A stretch of 64,000 bases of DNA from Pseudomonas sp. B20(2017) (GCF_002113125.1 NZ_NEJP01000004.1:248001-312000), one strand, 5' to 3'. Shown: positions 35,949-45,855, counted from the first letter of the stretch. Made by a program: numbers and translations. The notes: generated from the sequence alone by a model not told the origin.

Positions 35949-36138
35949 CGTCCTGATGTTCCCGAAATGCGCACCAACTTGTTACCGAACGCCCCAGCGT
36001 GGCGCAAAACCACGCTTTCGTAACAACCTCTCGTTACTCTCAATCCATCCCGCGAAAAATTTAATGAACGCCAGAGCCCTTGATTCAGAGGCTCTCCAGC
36101 CCTGTCCGGGATTTTTGTTGAACGACCCTCCAACAAGT

Positions 36139-36153
36139 TGGCCGCTTGATTGC
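36139..36153 (+). promoter_or_regulatory. Sigma-54 promoter of the hutU operon
   Basis: TGGCCGCTTGATTGC has GG and GC 10 bases apart and a perfect TTGC. Characterised Pseudomonas hutU promoters are RpoN-dependent and activated by CbrB or NtrC. The predicted start, near 36165, falls inside the HutC operator. Confidence 0.8.
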
Positions 36154-36158
36154 ATATG

Positions 36159-36172
36159 CTTGTATGTACAAG
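36159..36172. promoter_or_regulatory. HutC operator at the hutU start site
   Basis: CTTGTATGTACAAG is a perfect 14-base palindrome with the HutC core TGTA-TACA. It starts 6 bases after the -12 element, so bound repressor would cover the transcription start. Confidence 0.85.
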
Positions 36173-36304
36173 TAAAGACGTATGCGTATGAGTCGACAGA
36201 GACTCTCCGCAGCGTCCACTGATTCGCTTGTCGCGCACTGATGCGCACAGGCTGCTTGCCCACTGCCAGGGTTGGTTTGAATTGATCGCTGAGGAGTCTT
36301 TTTC

Positions 36305-37987
36305 GTGACTGACAATAAGCCTACTAAGTTTCGTAATGTTGAGATCCGTGCCGCCCGTGGCAACAAGCTGACCGCCAAGAGCTGGCTGACCGAAGCGCCG
36401 CTGCGCATGCTGATGAACAACCTCGACCCGGAAGTCGCCGAGAACCCGAAAGAGCTGGTGGTCTACGGTGGCATCGGCCGCGCTGCGCGTAACTGGGAGT
36501 GCTACGACAAGATCGTCGAGAGCCTGACCAACCTCAACGAAGACGAAACCCTGCTGGTGCAATCGGGCAAGCCGGTCGGCGTGTTCAAGACCCACAGCAA
36601 CGCCCCGCGCGTACTGATCGCCAACTCCAACCTGGTGCCGCACTGGGCGACCTGGGAACACTTCAACGAACTCGACGCCAAAGGCCTGGCCATGTACGGC
36701 CAGATGACCGCCGGCAGCTGGATCTACATCGGCAGCCAGGGCATCGTCCAGGGCACCTACGAAACCTTCGTTGAAGCCGGTCGCCAGCACTACAACGACA
36801 ACCTCACCGGCAAGTGGGTACTGACCGCCGGCCTCGGCGGCATGGGCGGTGCCCAGCCACTGGCCGCGACCCTGGCCGGTGCCTGTTCGCTGAACATCGA
36901 ATGCCAGCAGATCAGCATCGATTTCCGCCTCAAGACCCGCTACGTCGACGAGCAGGCCAAAGACCTCGACGACGCGCTGGCCCGCATCGCCAAATACACT
37001 TCCGAAGGCAAGGCTGTTTCCATCGCCCTGTGCGGCAACGCTGCTGAAATCCTCCCGGAATTGGTTCGTCGCGGCGTGCGCCCGGACATGGTCACCGACC
37101 AGACCAGCGCCCACGATCCGCTCAACGGTTACCTGCCGGCCGGCTGGACCTGGGACGAATACCGCGCCCGCGCCAAGACCGAGCCAGCCGCTGTGGTCAA
37201 GGCCGCCAAGCAATCGATGGCCGTCCACGTCAAAGCCATGCTCGACTTCCAGAAGATGGGCGTGCCGACCTTCGACTACGGCAACAACATCCGTCAGATG
37301 GCTCAGGAAGAAGGCGTCGAAAACGCATTCGATTTCCCGGGCTTCGTACCGGCCTACATCCGTCCGCTGTTCTGCCGTGGCATCGGCCCGTTCCGCTGGG
37401 CTGCGCTGTCGGGTGATCCGCAGGACATCTACAAGACCGACGCCAAAGTCAAAGAACTGATCCCGGACGACGCCCACCTGCACAACTGGCTGGACATGGC
37501 GCGCGAGCGCATCAGCTTCCAGGGTCTGCCGGCGCGTATCTGCTGGGTCGGCCTGGGCCTGCGCGCCAAGCTCGGTCTGGCGTTCAACGAAATGGTGCGC
37601 AGCGGCGAGTTGTCGGCGCCGATCGTGATCGGTCGCGACCACCTCGACTCTGGCTCGGTCTCCAGCCCGAACCGTGAAACCGAATCGATGCAGGACGGCT
37701 CCGATGCAGTTTCCGACTGGCCGCTGCTCAACGCACTGCTGAACACCGCGAGCGGTGCGACCTGGGTGTCCCTGCACCACGGCGGCGGCGTCGGCATGGG
37801 CTTCTCCCAGCACTCGGGCATGGTGATTGTCTGCGACGGTACTGACGAAGCGGCCGAGCGTATCGCTCGCGTGCTGCACAACGACCCGGGTACCGGCGTC
37901 ATGCGTCACGCCGATGCCGGTTACCAGATCGCCATCGACTGCGCCAAGGAACAAGGGCTGAACCTGCCGATGATCACCGGCAAGTAA
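36305..37987 (+). CDS. hutU: Urocanate hydratase
   Basis: The 560-residue NAD-dependent enzyme converts urocanate to imidazolonepropionate. Family blocks are seen throughout: '[23 protein letters not shown]', '[11 protein letters not shown]', the NAD-binding '[27 protein letters not shown]' and '[22 protein letters not shown]'. It starts with GTG at 36305 behind GAGGAG. It is the first gene of the long structural hut cluster, preceded by a sigma-54 promoter and a HutC operator; the leader is about 140 bases. Confidence 0.97.
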   Translation: MTDNKPTKFRNVEIRAARGNKLTAKSWLTEAPLRMLMNNLDPEVAENPKELVVYGGIGRAARNWECYDKIVESLTNLNEDETLLVQSGKPVGVFKTHSNAPRVLIANSNLVPHWATWEHFNELDAKGLAMYGQMTAGSWIYIGSQGIVQGTYETFVEAGRQHYNDNLTGKWVLTAGLGGMGGAQPLAATLAGACSLNIECQQISIDFRLKTRYVDEQAKDLDDALARIAKYTSEGKAVSIALCGNAAEILPELVRRGVRPDMVTDQTSAHDPLNGYLPAGWTWDEYRARAKTEPAAVVKAAKQSMAVHVKAMLDFQKMGVPTFDYGNNIRQMAQEEGVENAFDFPGFVPAYIRPLFCRGIGPFRWAALSGDPQDIYKTDAKVKELIPDDAHLHNWLDMARERISFQGLPARICWVGLGLRAKLGLAFNEMVRSGELSAPIVIGRDHLDSGSVSSPNRETESMQDGSDAVSDWPLLNALLNTASGATWVSLHHGGGVGMGFSQHSGMVIVCDGTDEAAERIARVLHNDPGTGVMRHADAGYQIAIDCAKEQGLNLPMITGK

Positions 37988-37997
37988 TGCTTGCCCC

Positions 37998-38085
37998 GTA
38001 GGAGCGAGCCTGCTCGCGATAGCGGTTTGTCAGTCAACGAAAATGTTGCATGAACCGCCCTCATCGCGAGCAGGCTCACTCCCAC
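37998..38085. repeat. REPIN between hutU and the permease gene
   Basis: GTAGGAGCGAGCCTGCTCGCGAT (37998-38020) faces ATCGCGAGCAGGCTCACTCCCAC (38063-38085). It lies inside the presumed operon and may protect the hutU mRNA. Confidence 0.88.
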
Positions 38086-38131
38086 AGGTACCAAAACAAC
38101 AAAATCCAGAACAATCCACAGAGGTTGAATC

Positions 38132-39604
38132 ATGGCAGGCAACACCGATCGTGCAGGCAGTAAACCGTTGATCGAAAGGCGTTCGATCGACTACATCCCG
38201 GAAGCGGAAAGACACGGTCGTCTGTTCAGTCAGTTCACCCTGTGGATGGGTGCCAACCTGCAAATCACTGCGATTGTCACCGGCGCGTTGGCCGTGGTGC
38301 TGGGCGGCGATGTGTTCTGGTCGCTGATCGGTCTGCTGATCGGTCAACTGCTGGGCGGCGGGGTGATGGCGCTGCATGCGGCACAAGGGCCGAAGCTTGG
38401 CCTGCCGCAGATGATTTCCAGCCGGGTGCAGTTCGGCGTCTACGGCGCGGCGATTCCGATCGTGCTGGTGTGCTTGATGTACCTCGGTTTCACCGCCACC
38501 GGGACCGTGCTGTCCGGCCAGGCGCTGGGCCAGTTGTTCGGGGTCAGCGACACCGTCGGCATCCTGCTGTTCGCCAGCGTCATCGTGGTGGTCACGGTGC
38601 TCGGCTATCGGGTGATCCACTGGATCGGCCGGATCGCCAGTGCCATTGGCGTGATTGCTTTCGTGTACCTGTTCAGCCGTCTGATGAGTCAGGTGGACGT
38701 CGGTGCACTTCTGGAAATCCGTCACTTCAGCTGGAGCAGTTTCCTGCTGGCGGTGTCACTCGCGGCCTCCTGGCAGATCGCTTTCGGCCCGTACGTGGCG
38801 GACTACTCGCGCTACCTGCCGAGCAAGGTGTCTTCGGTGAAAACCTTCTTCGCCGCCGGTGCCGGTTCGGTGATCGGTGCGCAGGTGGCGATGATCCTCG
38901 GTGTATTCGCGGCCGCTTCGGCCAACGGGCAATTCGCCGGTCATGAAGTCGCTTACATCGTCGGTCTGGGCGGGACCGGTGCTACCGCCGCGCTGCTGTA
39001 TTTCAGCATTGCGTTCGGCAAGGTCACCATCTCCACCCTGAACTCCTACGGCAGCTTCATGTGCATCGCGACCATCATCAGCGGCTTCCGTGGCCACCTG
39101 ACGGTTACCCGGATGCAGCGTCTGGTGTTCGTGCTGGTGATCGTCGGCGCGGCGACCCTGATCGCGCTGCTCGGCCAGCATTCGTTCCTCGGTGCATTCA
39201 AGTCTTTCATCCTGTTCCTGCTGGCGTTCTTCACGCCGTGGAGTGCGATCAACCTGGTGGACTACTACTGCATCACCCGCGAGCGCTACGACGTGCCGGC
39301 GCTGGCGGATCCGAACGGTCGCTATGGCCGCTGGAACCTCCTCGGTATCAGCGTTTATGTGTTCGGGGTGCTGGTGCAACTGCCGTTCATTTCCACCAAG
39401 TTCTATACCGGTCCATTGGTAGCGGCCCTGGGGGATGTGGATATTTCCTGGATCATCGGTCTCGTGCTGCCCGCAGCGCTGTACTACGTCTGCGCGAAAA
39501 AATGGCACGGCACCGTACCCGATCGACTGATTCTGCCTGTCGAGCAGGACAGCGTTGTACAACCTAAAACAAGCGGGGCCGGTCGCGCTGCCGCGCAGGC
39601 CTGA
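38132..39604 (+). CDS. NCS1 (purine-cytosine permease family) transporter of the hut cluster
   Basis: The 490-residue protein has about 12 membrane segments and the NCS1/CodB layout: N-terminal 'IDYIPEAERHGRLFSQFTLWMGANL', 'SWQIAFGPYVADYSRYLP' in the middle and 'FFTPWSAINLVDYY' later. The family imports nucleobases, allantoin and related heterocycles with H+ or Na+. Its place between hutU and hutXWV points to urocanate or another imidazole compound. Urocanate uptake has been reported for a hut-encoded permease of related strains, but I assign the substrate only as likely. No histidine permease of the APC family is present in this locus. Confidence 0.88.
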   Translation: MAGNTDRAGSKPLIERRSIDYIPEAERHGRLFSQFTLWMGANLQITAIVTGALAVVLGGDVFWSLIGLLIGQLLGGGVMALHAAQGPKLGLPQMISSRVQFGVYGAAIPIVLVCLMYLGFTATGTVLSGQALGQLFGVSDTVGILLFASVIVVVTVLGYRVIHWIGRIASAIGVIAFVYLFSRLMSQVDVGALLEIRHFSWSSFLLAVSLAASWQIAFGPYVADYSRYLPSKVSSVKTFFAAGAGSVIGAQVAMILGVFAAASANGQFAGHEVAYIVGLGGTGATAALLYFSIAFGKVTISTLNSYGSFMCIATIISGFRGHLTVTRMQRLVFVLVIVGAATLIALLGQHSFLGAFKSFILFLLAFFTPWSAINLVDYYCITRERYDVPALADPNGRYGRWNLLGISVYVFGVLVQLPFISTKFYTGPLVAALGDVDISWIIGLVLPAALYYVCAKKWHGTVPDRLILPVEQDSVVQPKTSGAGRAAAQA

Positions 39605-39674
39605 TTTGGACGTGGACAGGGCTGGATGCCTCTTGACTGCCGTAAGCCAATTCATGATTAGGAGCGTCACAACA

Positions 39675-40643
39675 ATGAAATCGAACAAGACCCTGCTGAC
39701 CACATTGCTTTCCATGGGCCTGCTGGCCAGCGCCGGCGCAACTCAGGCCGCCGGCTGGTGCGAGTCCGGCAAACCGGTGAAATTCGCCGGCCTGAACTGG
39801 GAAAGCGGCATGCTGCTGACCGACGTTCTGCAAGTGGTGCTGGAAAAAGGTTACGACTGCAAGACCGACAGCCTGCCAGGCAACTCCATCACCATGGAGA
39901 ACGCCTTGAGCAGCAACGACATCCAGATCTTCGCCGAAGAATGGGTCGGCCGCAGCGAGGTCTGGAACAAGGCCGAGAAGGCCGGCAAGGTCGTCGGTGT
40001 CGGCGCCCCGGTGGTGGGAGCGATCGAAGGCTGGTACGTGCCGCGCTACGTGATCGAAGGCGACGCCAAGCGCAAGCTGGAAGCCAAGGCGCCGGACCTG
40101 AAAAACATCGCTGACCTGGGCAAATACGCCGCCGTCTTCAAGGACGCCGAAGAGCCCTCCAAGGGCCGCTTCTACAACTGCCCGGCCGGCTGGACCTGCG
40201 AGCTGGACAACAGCGAAATGCTGAAAAGCTACGGCCTGGAAAACAGCTACACCAACTTCCGTCCGGGCACCGGCCCAGCGCTGGATGCGGCCGTGCTGTC
40301 GAGCTACAAGCGTGGCGAGCCGATCCTGTTCTACTACTGGTCGCCAACCCCGCTGATGGGCCAGATCGACGCGGTGAAACTGGAAGAAAAACCGGGCGTC
40401 GACAAGACCGTGACCATCAAGGTCGGCCTGTCCAAGACCTTCCACGACGAAGCCCCAGAACTGGTGGCCGTGCTGGAAAAGGTCAACCTGCCGATCGACC
40501 TGCTGAACCAGAACCTGGGCCGCATGGCGAAGGAACGTATCGAGTCGCCAAAACTGGCGAAAATCTTCCTCAAGGAACATCCTGAGGTCTGGCATGCGTG
40601 GGTGAGTGAAGACGCTGCCAAGAAAATCGACGCGGCGCTGTAG
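39675..40643 (+). CDS. hutX: ABC transporter substrate-binding protein of the hut cluster
   Basis: From ATG at 39675 the protein has 322 residues with a signal peptide ('LLSMGLLASAGATQA') and the OpuAC-type fold. 'KFAGLNWESGMLLTDVLQVVLEKGY' and 'IFAEEWVGRSEVWN' are the ligand-side blocks, and 'ILFYYWSPTPLM' holds aromatic residues typical of quaternary-amine or histidine binders. Paired cysteines occur in 'GWCESG'/'YDCKT' and 'YNCPAGWTCELD'. With hutW and hutV it makes a glycine-betaine-type importer that, by position, takes up histidine. The hut frame upstream is separated by 70 bases. Confidence 0.92.
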   Translation: MKSNKTLLTTLLSMGLLASAGATQAAGWCESGKPVKFAGLNWESGMLLTDVLQVVLEKGYDCKTDSLPGNSITMENALSSNDIQIFAEEWVGRSEVWNKAEKAGKVVGVGAPVVGAIEGWYVPRYVIEGDAKRKLEAKAPDLKNIADLGKYAAVFKDAEEPSKGRFYNCPAGWTCELDNSEMLKSYGLENSYTNFRPGTGPALDAAVLSSYKRGEPILFYYWSPTPLMGQIDAVKLEEKPGVDKTVTIKVGLSKTFHDEAPELVAVLEKVNLPIDLLNQNLGRMAKERIESPKLAKIFLKEHPEVWHAWVSEDAAKKIDAAL

Positions 40644-40727
40644 GTCGAATTCCTCCCGGCCAACCGAGAGGCTGGCCGGGGTGTTCGCCGCAATCGCTTG
40701 ATTGAGTTTCCTGATTGAGAGCCGCTT

Positions 40728-41579
40728 ATGTTTCCCGAAAGCTTTACCTTTTCCATCGCCGACTGGGTCAACGGTTGGGTCGATGCGCTGGTCACCAACT
40801 ATGGCGATGTGTTCCGCCATATCTCCGACACCCTGCTGTGGGCCATCGTCAATCTTGAAGGCCTGCTGCGCGCCGCACCGTGGTGGTTGATGCTGGCCAT
40901 CGTCGGCGTCGTGGCCTGGCACGCCACGCGCAAAGTCGTGACCACCGCCGTGATCGTCGGTCTGTTGTTCCTGGTCGGCGCCGTCGGTCTGTGGGACAAG
41001 TTGATGCAGACCCTCGCGCTGATGATGGTGGCGACGGTCATTTCGGTACTGATCGGCGTACCGCTGGGGATTCTCTCGGCGCGCAGCAATCGCCTGCGTT
41101 CGGTGCTGATGCCGCTGCTCGACATCATGCAGACCATGCCGAGCTTCGTGTACCTGATTCCGGTGCTGATGCTGTTCGGCCTGGGCAAAGTGCCGGCGAT
41201 TTTCGCCACCGTGATCTACGCCGCGCCGCCGCTGATCCGCCTGACCGATCTGGGCATCCGCCAGGTCGACGGCGAAGTGATGGAAGCGATCAACGCCTTC
41301 GGCGCCAACCGCTGGCAGCAACTGTTCGGCGTGCAACTGCCGCTGGCCCTGCCGAGCATCATGGCCGGGATCAACCAGACCACCATGATGGCCCTGTCGA
41401 TGGTGGTGATCGCCTCGATGATCGGCGCCCGTGGCCTGGGTGAAGATGTGCTGGTGGGCATTCAGACCCTCAACGTCGGACGCGGTCTTGAAGCCGGTCT
41501 GGCGATCGTGATTCTCGCAGTGGTCATCGACCGCATTACCCAGGCGTATGGTCGGCCACGGCATGAGGTGAGCAAATGA
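40728..41579 (+). CDS. hutW: ABC transporter permease of the hut cluster
   Basis: The 283-residue inner-membrane protein is of the ProW/OpuAB type, with about six or seven segments, and the permease-ATPase contact loop 'EAINAFGANRWQQLFGVQLPLALPSIMAG' near residue 190. It is preceded by an 84-base gap after hutX and overlaps hutV by four bases (ATGA), so subunit ratios are set translationally. Confidence 0.93.
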   Translation: MFPESFTFSIADWVNGWVDALVTNYGDVFRHISDTLLWAIVNLEGLLRAAPWWLMLAIVGVVAWHATRKVVTTAVIVGLLFLVGAVGLWDKLMQTLALMMVATVISVLIGVPLGILSARSNRLRSVLMPLLDIMQTMPSFVYLIPVLMLFGLGKVPAIFATVIYAAPPLIRLTDLGIRQVDGEVMEAINAFGANRWQQLFGVQLPLALPSIMAGINQTTMMALSMVVIASMIGARGLGEDVLVGIQTLNVGRGLEAGLAIVILAVVIDRITQAYGRPRHEVSK

Positions 41580-42406
41580 GCAACGCAACCGTGAGCAAGA
41601 TCGAAGTCAAAAACGTCTTCAAGATTTTCGGCAACCGCGCCTCGGACGCCCTGGCGATGGTCGGCCAGGGCAAGACCAAGGATCAGGTGCTGAACGAAAC
41701 CGGTTGCGTGGTCGGGGTCAACGACTTGTCCCTGAGCATCGGTACCGGCGAGATCTTCGTGATCATGGGCCTGTCCGGTTCCGGCAAATCGACCCTGGTG
41801 CGCCACTTCAACCGCCTGATCGACCCGACCAGTGGCGCGATCCTGGTGGATGGCGTGGACATCCTGCAATACGACATGGAAGCCTTGCGTGAATTTCGCC
41901 GGCACAAGATCAGCATGGTGTTCCAGAGCTTCGGCCTGCTGCCCCACAAGACCGTCCTGGACAACGTCGCCTACGGCCTGAAAGTGCGCGGCGAGTCCAA
42001 GCAACTGTGCGCCGAACGCGCGCTGCACTGGATCAACACCGTGGGCCTCAAGGGCTACGAAAACAAATACCCGCACCAGCTCTCCGGCGGCATGCGCCAG
42101 CGTGTAGGTCTGGCCCGGGCATTGGCGGCGGACACCGACATCATCCTGATGGACGAAGCGTTCAGTGCGCTGGATCCGCTGATCCGCGCCGAGATGCAGG
42201 ACCAGTTGCTGGAGCTGCAAAAGACCCTGCACAAGACCATCGTCTTCATCACCCACGACCTCGACGAGGCCGTGCGCATCGGCAACCGCATCGCGATCCT
42301 CAAGGATGGCCGCCTGATCCAGGTCGGCACGCCGAAAGAGATCCTGCATTCGCCGGCGGACGAATATGTCGACCGCTTCGTGCAGCGGCGGGCGGCGGTG
42401 GTTTAA
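41576..42406 (+). CDS. hutV: ABC transporter ATP-binding protein of the hut cluster
   Basis: The 276-residue protein has Walker A 'GLSGSGKSTLVRH' (residues about 64-76), Q-loop 'FQSFGLLPHKTV', signature 'LSGGMRQRVGLARAL', Walker B 'IILMDEAFSALDPL' and the switch His in 'FITHDLDEA'. It resembles ProV/OpuAA, but ends soon after the ATPase domain without the C-terminal CBS pair that senses osmolarity, in keeping with a nutritional transporter. Confidence 0.95.
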   Translation: MSNATVSKIEVKNVFKIFGNRASDALAMVGQGKTKDQVLNETGCVVGVNDLSLSIGTGEIFVIMGLSGSGKSTLVRHFNRLIDPTSGAILVDGVDILQYDMEALREFRRHKISMVFQSFGLLPHKTVLDNVAYGLKVRGESKQLCAERALHWINTVGLKGYENKYPHQLSGGMRQRVGLARALAADTDIILMDEAFSALDPLIRAEMQDQLLELQKTLHKTIVFITHDLDEAVRIGNRIAILKDGRLIQVGTPKEILHSPADEYVDRFVQRRAAVV

Positions 42407-42417
42407 ACAGATGAAGC

Positions 42418-42564
42418 TCGTTCCCACGTCGAGGCGTCGAACCGTCTGCGTGGGAATGCATCCGGTGACGCTCCGCGTCACCATTGCGCAGGACTCGAGT
42501 CTTGCGTTGAGAGCGGACGCGGAGCGTCCCAAGCGGCATTCCCACGCAGAGCATGGGAACGATC
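42418..42564. repeat. Second palindromic repeat family, copy C, with two inserts
   Basis: This is the longest copy. The first arm holds GTCGAGGCGTCGAACCG (42428-42444), as in copy B. A further near-perfect 20-base palindrome, CGCAGGACTCGAGTCTTGCG, lies at 42487-42506 between the inner hairpins and is absent from copies A and B. It separates hutV from hutH1. Confidence 0.85.
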
Positions 42565-42582
42565 AAGTCCAAGAGGTTTTAG

Positions 42583-44106
42583 ATGTCCCAGGCTGAAAAA
42601 ATCGTTATCGCCGACGCTCCGATGTGTTGGCAGGATGTGGTCGCAGTCGCCCGTCACGGCGCGCAGCTCGAGCTGTCGGCGCAGACCTGGGCGCGCATTG
42701 AAAACGCACAGGGCATCGTCCAGCGCATCGTTGCCAGCGGCGAGCGCGCCTATGGCGTGAACACCGGGCTCGGTGCGCTGTGCAACGTCTCGCTGAAAGA
42801 CGAACAGCTCAGCCAGCTGTCGCGCAACACCTTGCTCAGCCATGCCTGCGGCGTCGGCCCGGTACTGACCGATGAGCAGACGCGCGCGATCATGTGCTCG
42901 GCGATCCGCAACTACAGCCACGGCAAATCCGGTATTCATCGCCGGGTGGTCGAGGCGTTGCTGGCGCTGCTCAATCGCGGCATCACCCCGCAAGTGCCGT
43001 CCCAGGGTTCGGTGGGTTACCTGACCCACATGGCCCACATCGGCATCGCGCTGCTGGGCGTGGGCAATGTCAGCTATCGCGGGCAGATCGTGTCTGCACA
43101 GCAGGCGCTCGCCGAAGAGGGCCTGCAACCGGTTCAGCTCGGGGCGAAGGACGGTCTGTGCCTGGTCAACGGTACGCCGTGCATGACCGGCCTCGGTTGC
43201 CTGGCGATTGCCGACGCTACGCGTCTGCTGCAATGGGCCGATGTGATCGGCGCCATGAGCTTCGAAGCCCAGCGCGGCCAGATCGCAGCGTTCGATGCCG
43301 AGATCATCGCGCTCAAGCCGCATCCGGGCATGCAGCAGGTCGGCGTCAATTTGCGCGCCTTGCTCGATGGCAGTGAAGTGATCGCCGCGAGCAAAGGCAT
43401 TCGCACTCAGGATGCCTTGAGCATCCGCTCGATCCCGCAGGTGCATGGCGCCGCCCGCGATCAACTGGAACACGCGATCAAACAGATCGAAACCGAACTC
43501 AACGGCTGCACCGACAACCCGTTGCTGCTGGGCACGCCGGACGATTTCCATGTGATGTCCCAGGCCAACCCGCACGGGCAATCGGTGGCGCTGGCGGCGG
43601 ATCTGCTGGCGATTGCGATGGCCGAAATCGGCTCGATTGCCGAGCGGCGTCTGGATCGTCTGATCAACCCGCACGTTAGCGGTCTGCCGGCGTTTCTGGT
43701 GGCCAATCCGGGGGTGAACTCCGGGATGATGATTGTGCAATACGTCGCCGCGTCGCTGTGCGCGGAAAACCGCCAGTTGGCGCAACCGGCGGTGCTCGAC
43801 AACTACGTCACTTCGGGCCTGCAGGAAGATCACTTGAGCATGGGCACCAACGCCGCGCTGAAGCTGCACCGCGCGCTGGAAAACTGCACGCAGATCCTCG
43901 CCATCGAATACCTACTGGCGGCCCAGGCGTTTGAATTTCTCAAGGAACAGCGCTTCGGCGCTGGCACCGATACCGCCTGGCGACTGCTGCGCGAAAAGGT
44001 TGCGGCCTACGATCAGGACCGCTGGCTGGCGCCGGATATCGCCGCTGCCGCAAGTGTTCTGAAAGACCCGGATCTGCTGCACAACGCATTACCGAATTTG
44101 CACTGA
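42583..44106 (+). CDS. hutH1: Histidine ammonia-lyase homologue lacking the MIO-forming triad
   Basis: The 507-residue protein aligns with aromatic amino-acid lyases over its whole length: '[13 protein letters not shown]' (residues 57-69) with the catalytic-loop Tyr, 'DNPLLLG', '[17 protein letters not shown]' and 'QEDHLSMGT'. At the cofactor site, however, it reads '[13 protein letters not shown]' (142-154) where active enzymes have '[14 protein letters not shown]'; three residues are missing and no Ala-Ser-Gly remains, so MIO cannot form. It could be a regulatory or binding paralogue, or have another activity. It precedes the intact hutH2. The reading frame is clean and codon use is normal, so it is not a decaying pseudogene. 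Confidence 0.9.
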   Translation: MSQAEKIVIADAPMCWQDVVAVARHGAQLELSAQTWARIENAQGIVQRIVASGERAYGVNTGLGALCNVSLKDEQLSQLSRNTLLSHACGVGPVLTDEQTRAIMCSAIRNYSHGKSGIHRRVVEALLALLNRGITPQVPSQGSVGYLTHMAHIGIALLGVGNVSYRGQIVSAQQALAEEGLQPVQLGAKDGLCLVNGTPCMTGLGCLAIADATRLLQWADVIGAMSFEAQRGQIAAFDAEIIALKPHPGMQQVGVNLRALLDGSEVIAASKGIRTQDALSIRSIPQVHGAARDQLEHAIKQIETELNGCTDNPLLLGTPDDFHVMSQANPHGQSVALAADLLAIAMAEIGSIAERRLDRLINPHVSGLPAFLVANPGVNSGMMIVQYVAASLCAENRQLAQPAVLDNYVTSGLQEDHLSMGTNAALKLHRALENCTQILAIEYLLAAQAFEFLKEQRFGAGTDTAWRLLREKVAAYDQDRWLAPDIAAAASVLKDPDLLHNALPNLH

Positions 44107-44222
44107 AAACTACCCACGCCAGCGTGCCAAGGCGCGGCTCCCCAAAAGGGCAGACGCGACGGACAACGGACATCTCCGGAGCGTCTGGCGAGTTAACAAT
44201 AAACTCTCAAAAGGAGCACAAA

Positions 44223-45755
44223 ATGACTGCGCTGAACCTGATCCCCGGCCAACTGAGCCTGGCCCAATTGCGTGATGTCTACCAGAACCCGGTCCGGCTG
44301 ACCCTCGATAACAGCGCCGCCGCACAGATCGAAGCCAGCGTGGCCTGTGTCGAGCAGATCCTCGCGGAAAACCGCACCGCCTACGGCATCAACACCGGTT
44401 TCGGCCTGCTGGCCTCGACCCGCATCGCCAGCGAAGACCTGGAAAACCTCCAGCGCTCGCTGGTGCTGTCCCACGCCGCCGGCGTCGGCCAGCCGATCAG
44501 CGATGAGCTGGTGCGTCTGATCATGGTGCTCAAGGTCAACAGCCTCAGCCGTGGTTTCTCCGGCATCCGTCGGGTGGTGATCGATGCGCTGATCGCCCTG
44601 ATCAACGCCGAGGTTTACCCGCACATTCCGTTGAAAGGTTCGGTCGGTGCCTCCGGTGACCTCGCGCCATTGGCGCACATGTCGCTGGTGCTGCTGGGCG
44701 AGGGCAAGGCGCGCTACAAGGGCGAGTGGATGGAAGCGACCGAAGCGCTGAAAGTCGCCGGTCTGACGCCGCTGACGCTGGCGGCGAAAGAAGGTCTGGC
44801 GCTGCTCAACGGCACTCAGGTTTCCACCGCATTCGCTTTGCGTGGTCTGTTCGAAGGCGAAGACCTGTTCGCCGGCGCGCTGGCGCTGGGCGGTCTGACG
44901 GTGGAAGCGGTGCTCGGCTCGCGTTCGCCGTTCGACGCACGCATCCACGCCGCCCGTGGCCAGAAAGGCCAGATCGACGCCGCTGCCGCTTACCGCGATC
45001 TGCTGGGCGAGCGCAGCGAAGTCTCCGACTCGCACCAGAACTGCGAGAAGGTTCAGGACCCGTACTCGCTGCGTTGCCAGCCGCAAGTCATGGGCGCGTG
45101 CCTGACCCAGTTCCGTCAGGCCGCCGAAGTGCTGGCTGTCGAAGCCAACGCCGTATCCGACAACCCGTTGGTGTTTGCCGCTGAAGGCGACGTGATTTCC
45201 GGCGGCAACTTCCACGCCGAACCGGTGGCCATGGCCGCTGACAACATGGCGCTGGCCATCGCCGAAATCGGTTCCCTGAGCGAGCGTCGTATCTCGCTGA
45301 TGATGGACAAGCACATGTCGCAACTGCCGCCGTTCCTGGTGGCCAACGGTGGCGTGAACTCTGGTTTCATGATCGCTCAGGTGACTGCTGCGGCCCTGGC
45401 CAGCGAGAACAAGGCCCTGGCTCATCCGCATTCGGTGGACAGCCTGCCGACCTCCGCCAACCAGGAAGACCACGTCTCCATGGCCCCGGCCGCCGGCAAG
45501 CGCCTGTGGGAAATGGCCGAGAACACGCGCGGGATTCTCGCGGTGGAATGGCTGGCGGCGGTGCAGGGTCTGGACCTGCGCAACGGCCTGAAGACCTCGG
45601 CCAAACTGGAACGGGCCCGAGGGATTCTGCGTCGCGAAGTACCGTTCTACGAGAAGGACCGCTTCTTCGCGCCGGACATCAATGCGGCGACCGAACTGCT
45701 GGCGTCGCGGGTTCTGACTGAACTGGTTCCGGCTAAGCTGCTGCCGAGCCTGTGA
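44223..45755 (+). CDS. hutH2: Histidine ammonia-lyase (functional type)
   Basis: The 510-residue enzyme removes ammonia from histidine to give urocanate, the first step of the pathway. The MIO triad Ala143-Ser144-Gly145 is present in '[15 protein letters not shown]', and Tyr54 lies in 'YGINTGFG'. Other active-site blocks are '[24 protein letters not shown]', 'SDNPLVF', '[10 protein letters not shown]' and 'NQEDHVSM'. It starts at ATG 44223 after AAGGAG; the frame is open 33 codons upstream but without coding character. It is followed by a REPIN, then hutI. Confidence 0.97.
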   Translation: MTALNLIPGQLSLAQLRDVYQNPVRLTLDNSAAAQIEASVACVEQILAENRTAYGINTGFGLLASTRIASEDLENLQRSLVLSHAAGVGQPISDELVRLIMVLKVNSLSRGFSGIRRVVIDALIALINAEVYPHIPLKGSVGASGDLAPLAHMSLVLLGEGKARYKGEWMEATEALKVAGLTPLTLAAKEGLALLNGTQVSTAFALRGLFEGEDLFAGALALGGLTVEAVLGSRSPFDARIHAARGQKGQIDAAAAYRDLLGERSEVSDSHQNCEKVQDPYSLRCQPQVMGACLTQFRQAAEVLAVEANAVSDNPLVFAAEGDVISGGNFHAEPVAMAADNMALAIAEIGSLSERRISLMMDKHMSQLPPFLVANGGVNSGFMIAQVTAAALASENKALAHPHSVDSLPTSANQEDHVSMAPAAGKRLWEMAENTRGILAVEWLAAVQGLDLRNGLKTSAKLERARGILRREVPFYEKDRFFAPDINAATELLASRVLTELVPAKLLPSL

Positions 45756-45762
45756 TGGCCTC

Positions 45763-45827
45763 TTCGCGAGCAAGCTCGCTCCCACAGAGGTACGAGTTTC
45801 AACTGTGGGAGCGAGCTTGCTCGCGAA
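45763..45827. repeat. REPIN between hutH2 and hutI
   Basis: TTCGCGAGCAAGCTCGCTCCCAC (45763-45785) and its exact inverse (45805-45827) are separated by only 19 bases, the tightest pair in the window. It is oriented tail-out compared with the pairs at 8671 and 14063. Confidence 0.9.
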
Positions 45828-45855
45828 TCGATTTTGAACAAGACGAGGACTTGGG

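Noticed and set aside
39564..41588. 674-codon open frame opposite hutX-hutW
   Set aside because: It spans two real genes and the gap between them on the other strand; composition is that of an antisense shadow.
42583..44106. hutH1 as a frameshifted pseudogene
   Set aside because: The frame is intact over 507 codons with family motifs on both sides of the missing triad and normal codon use.
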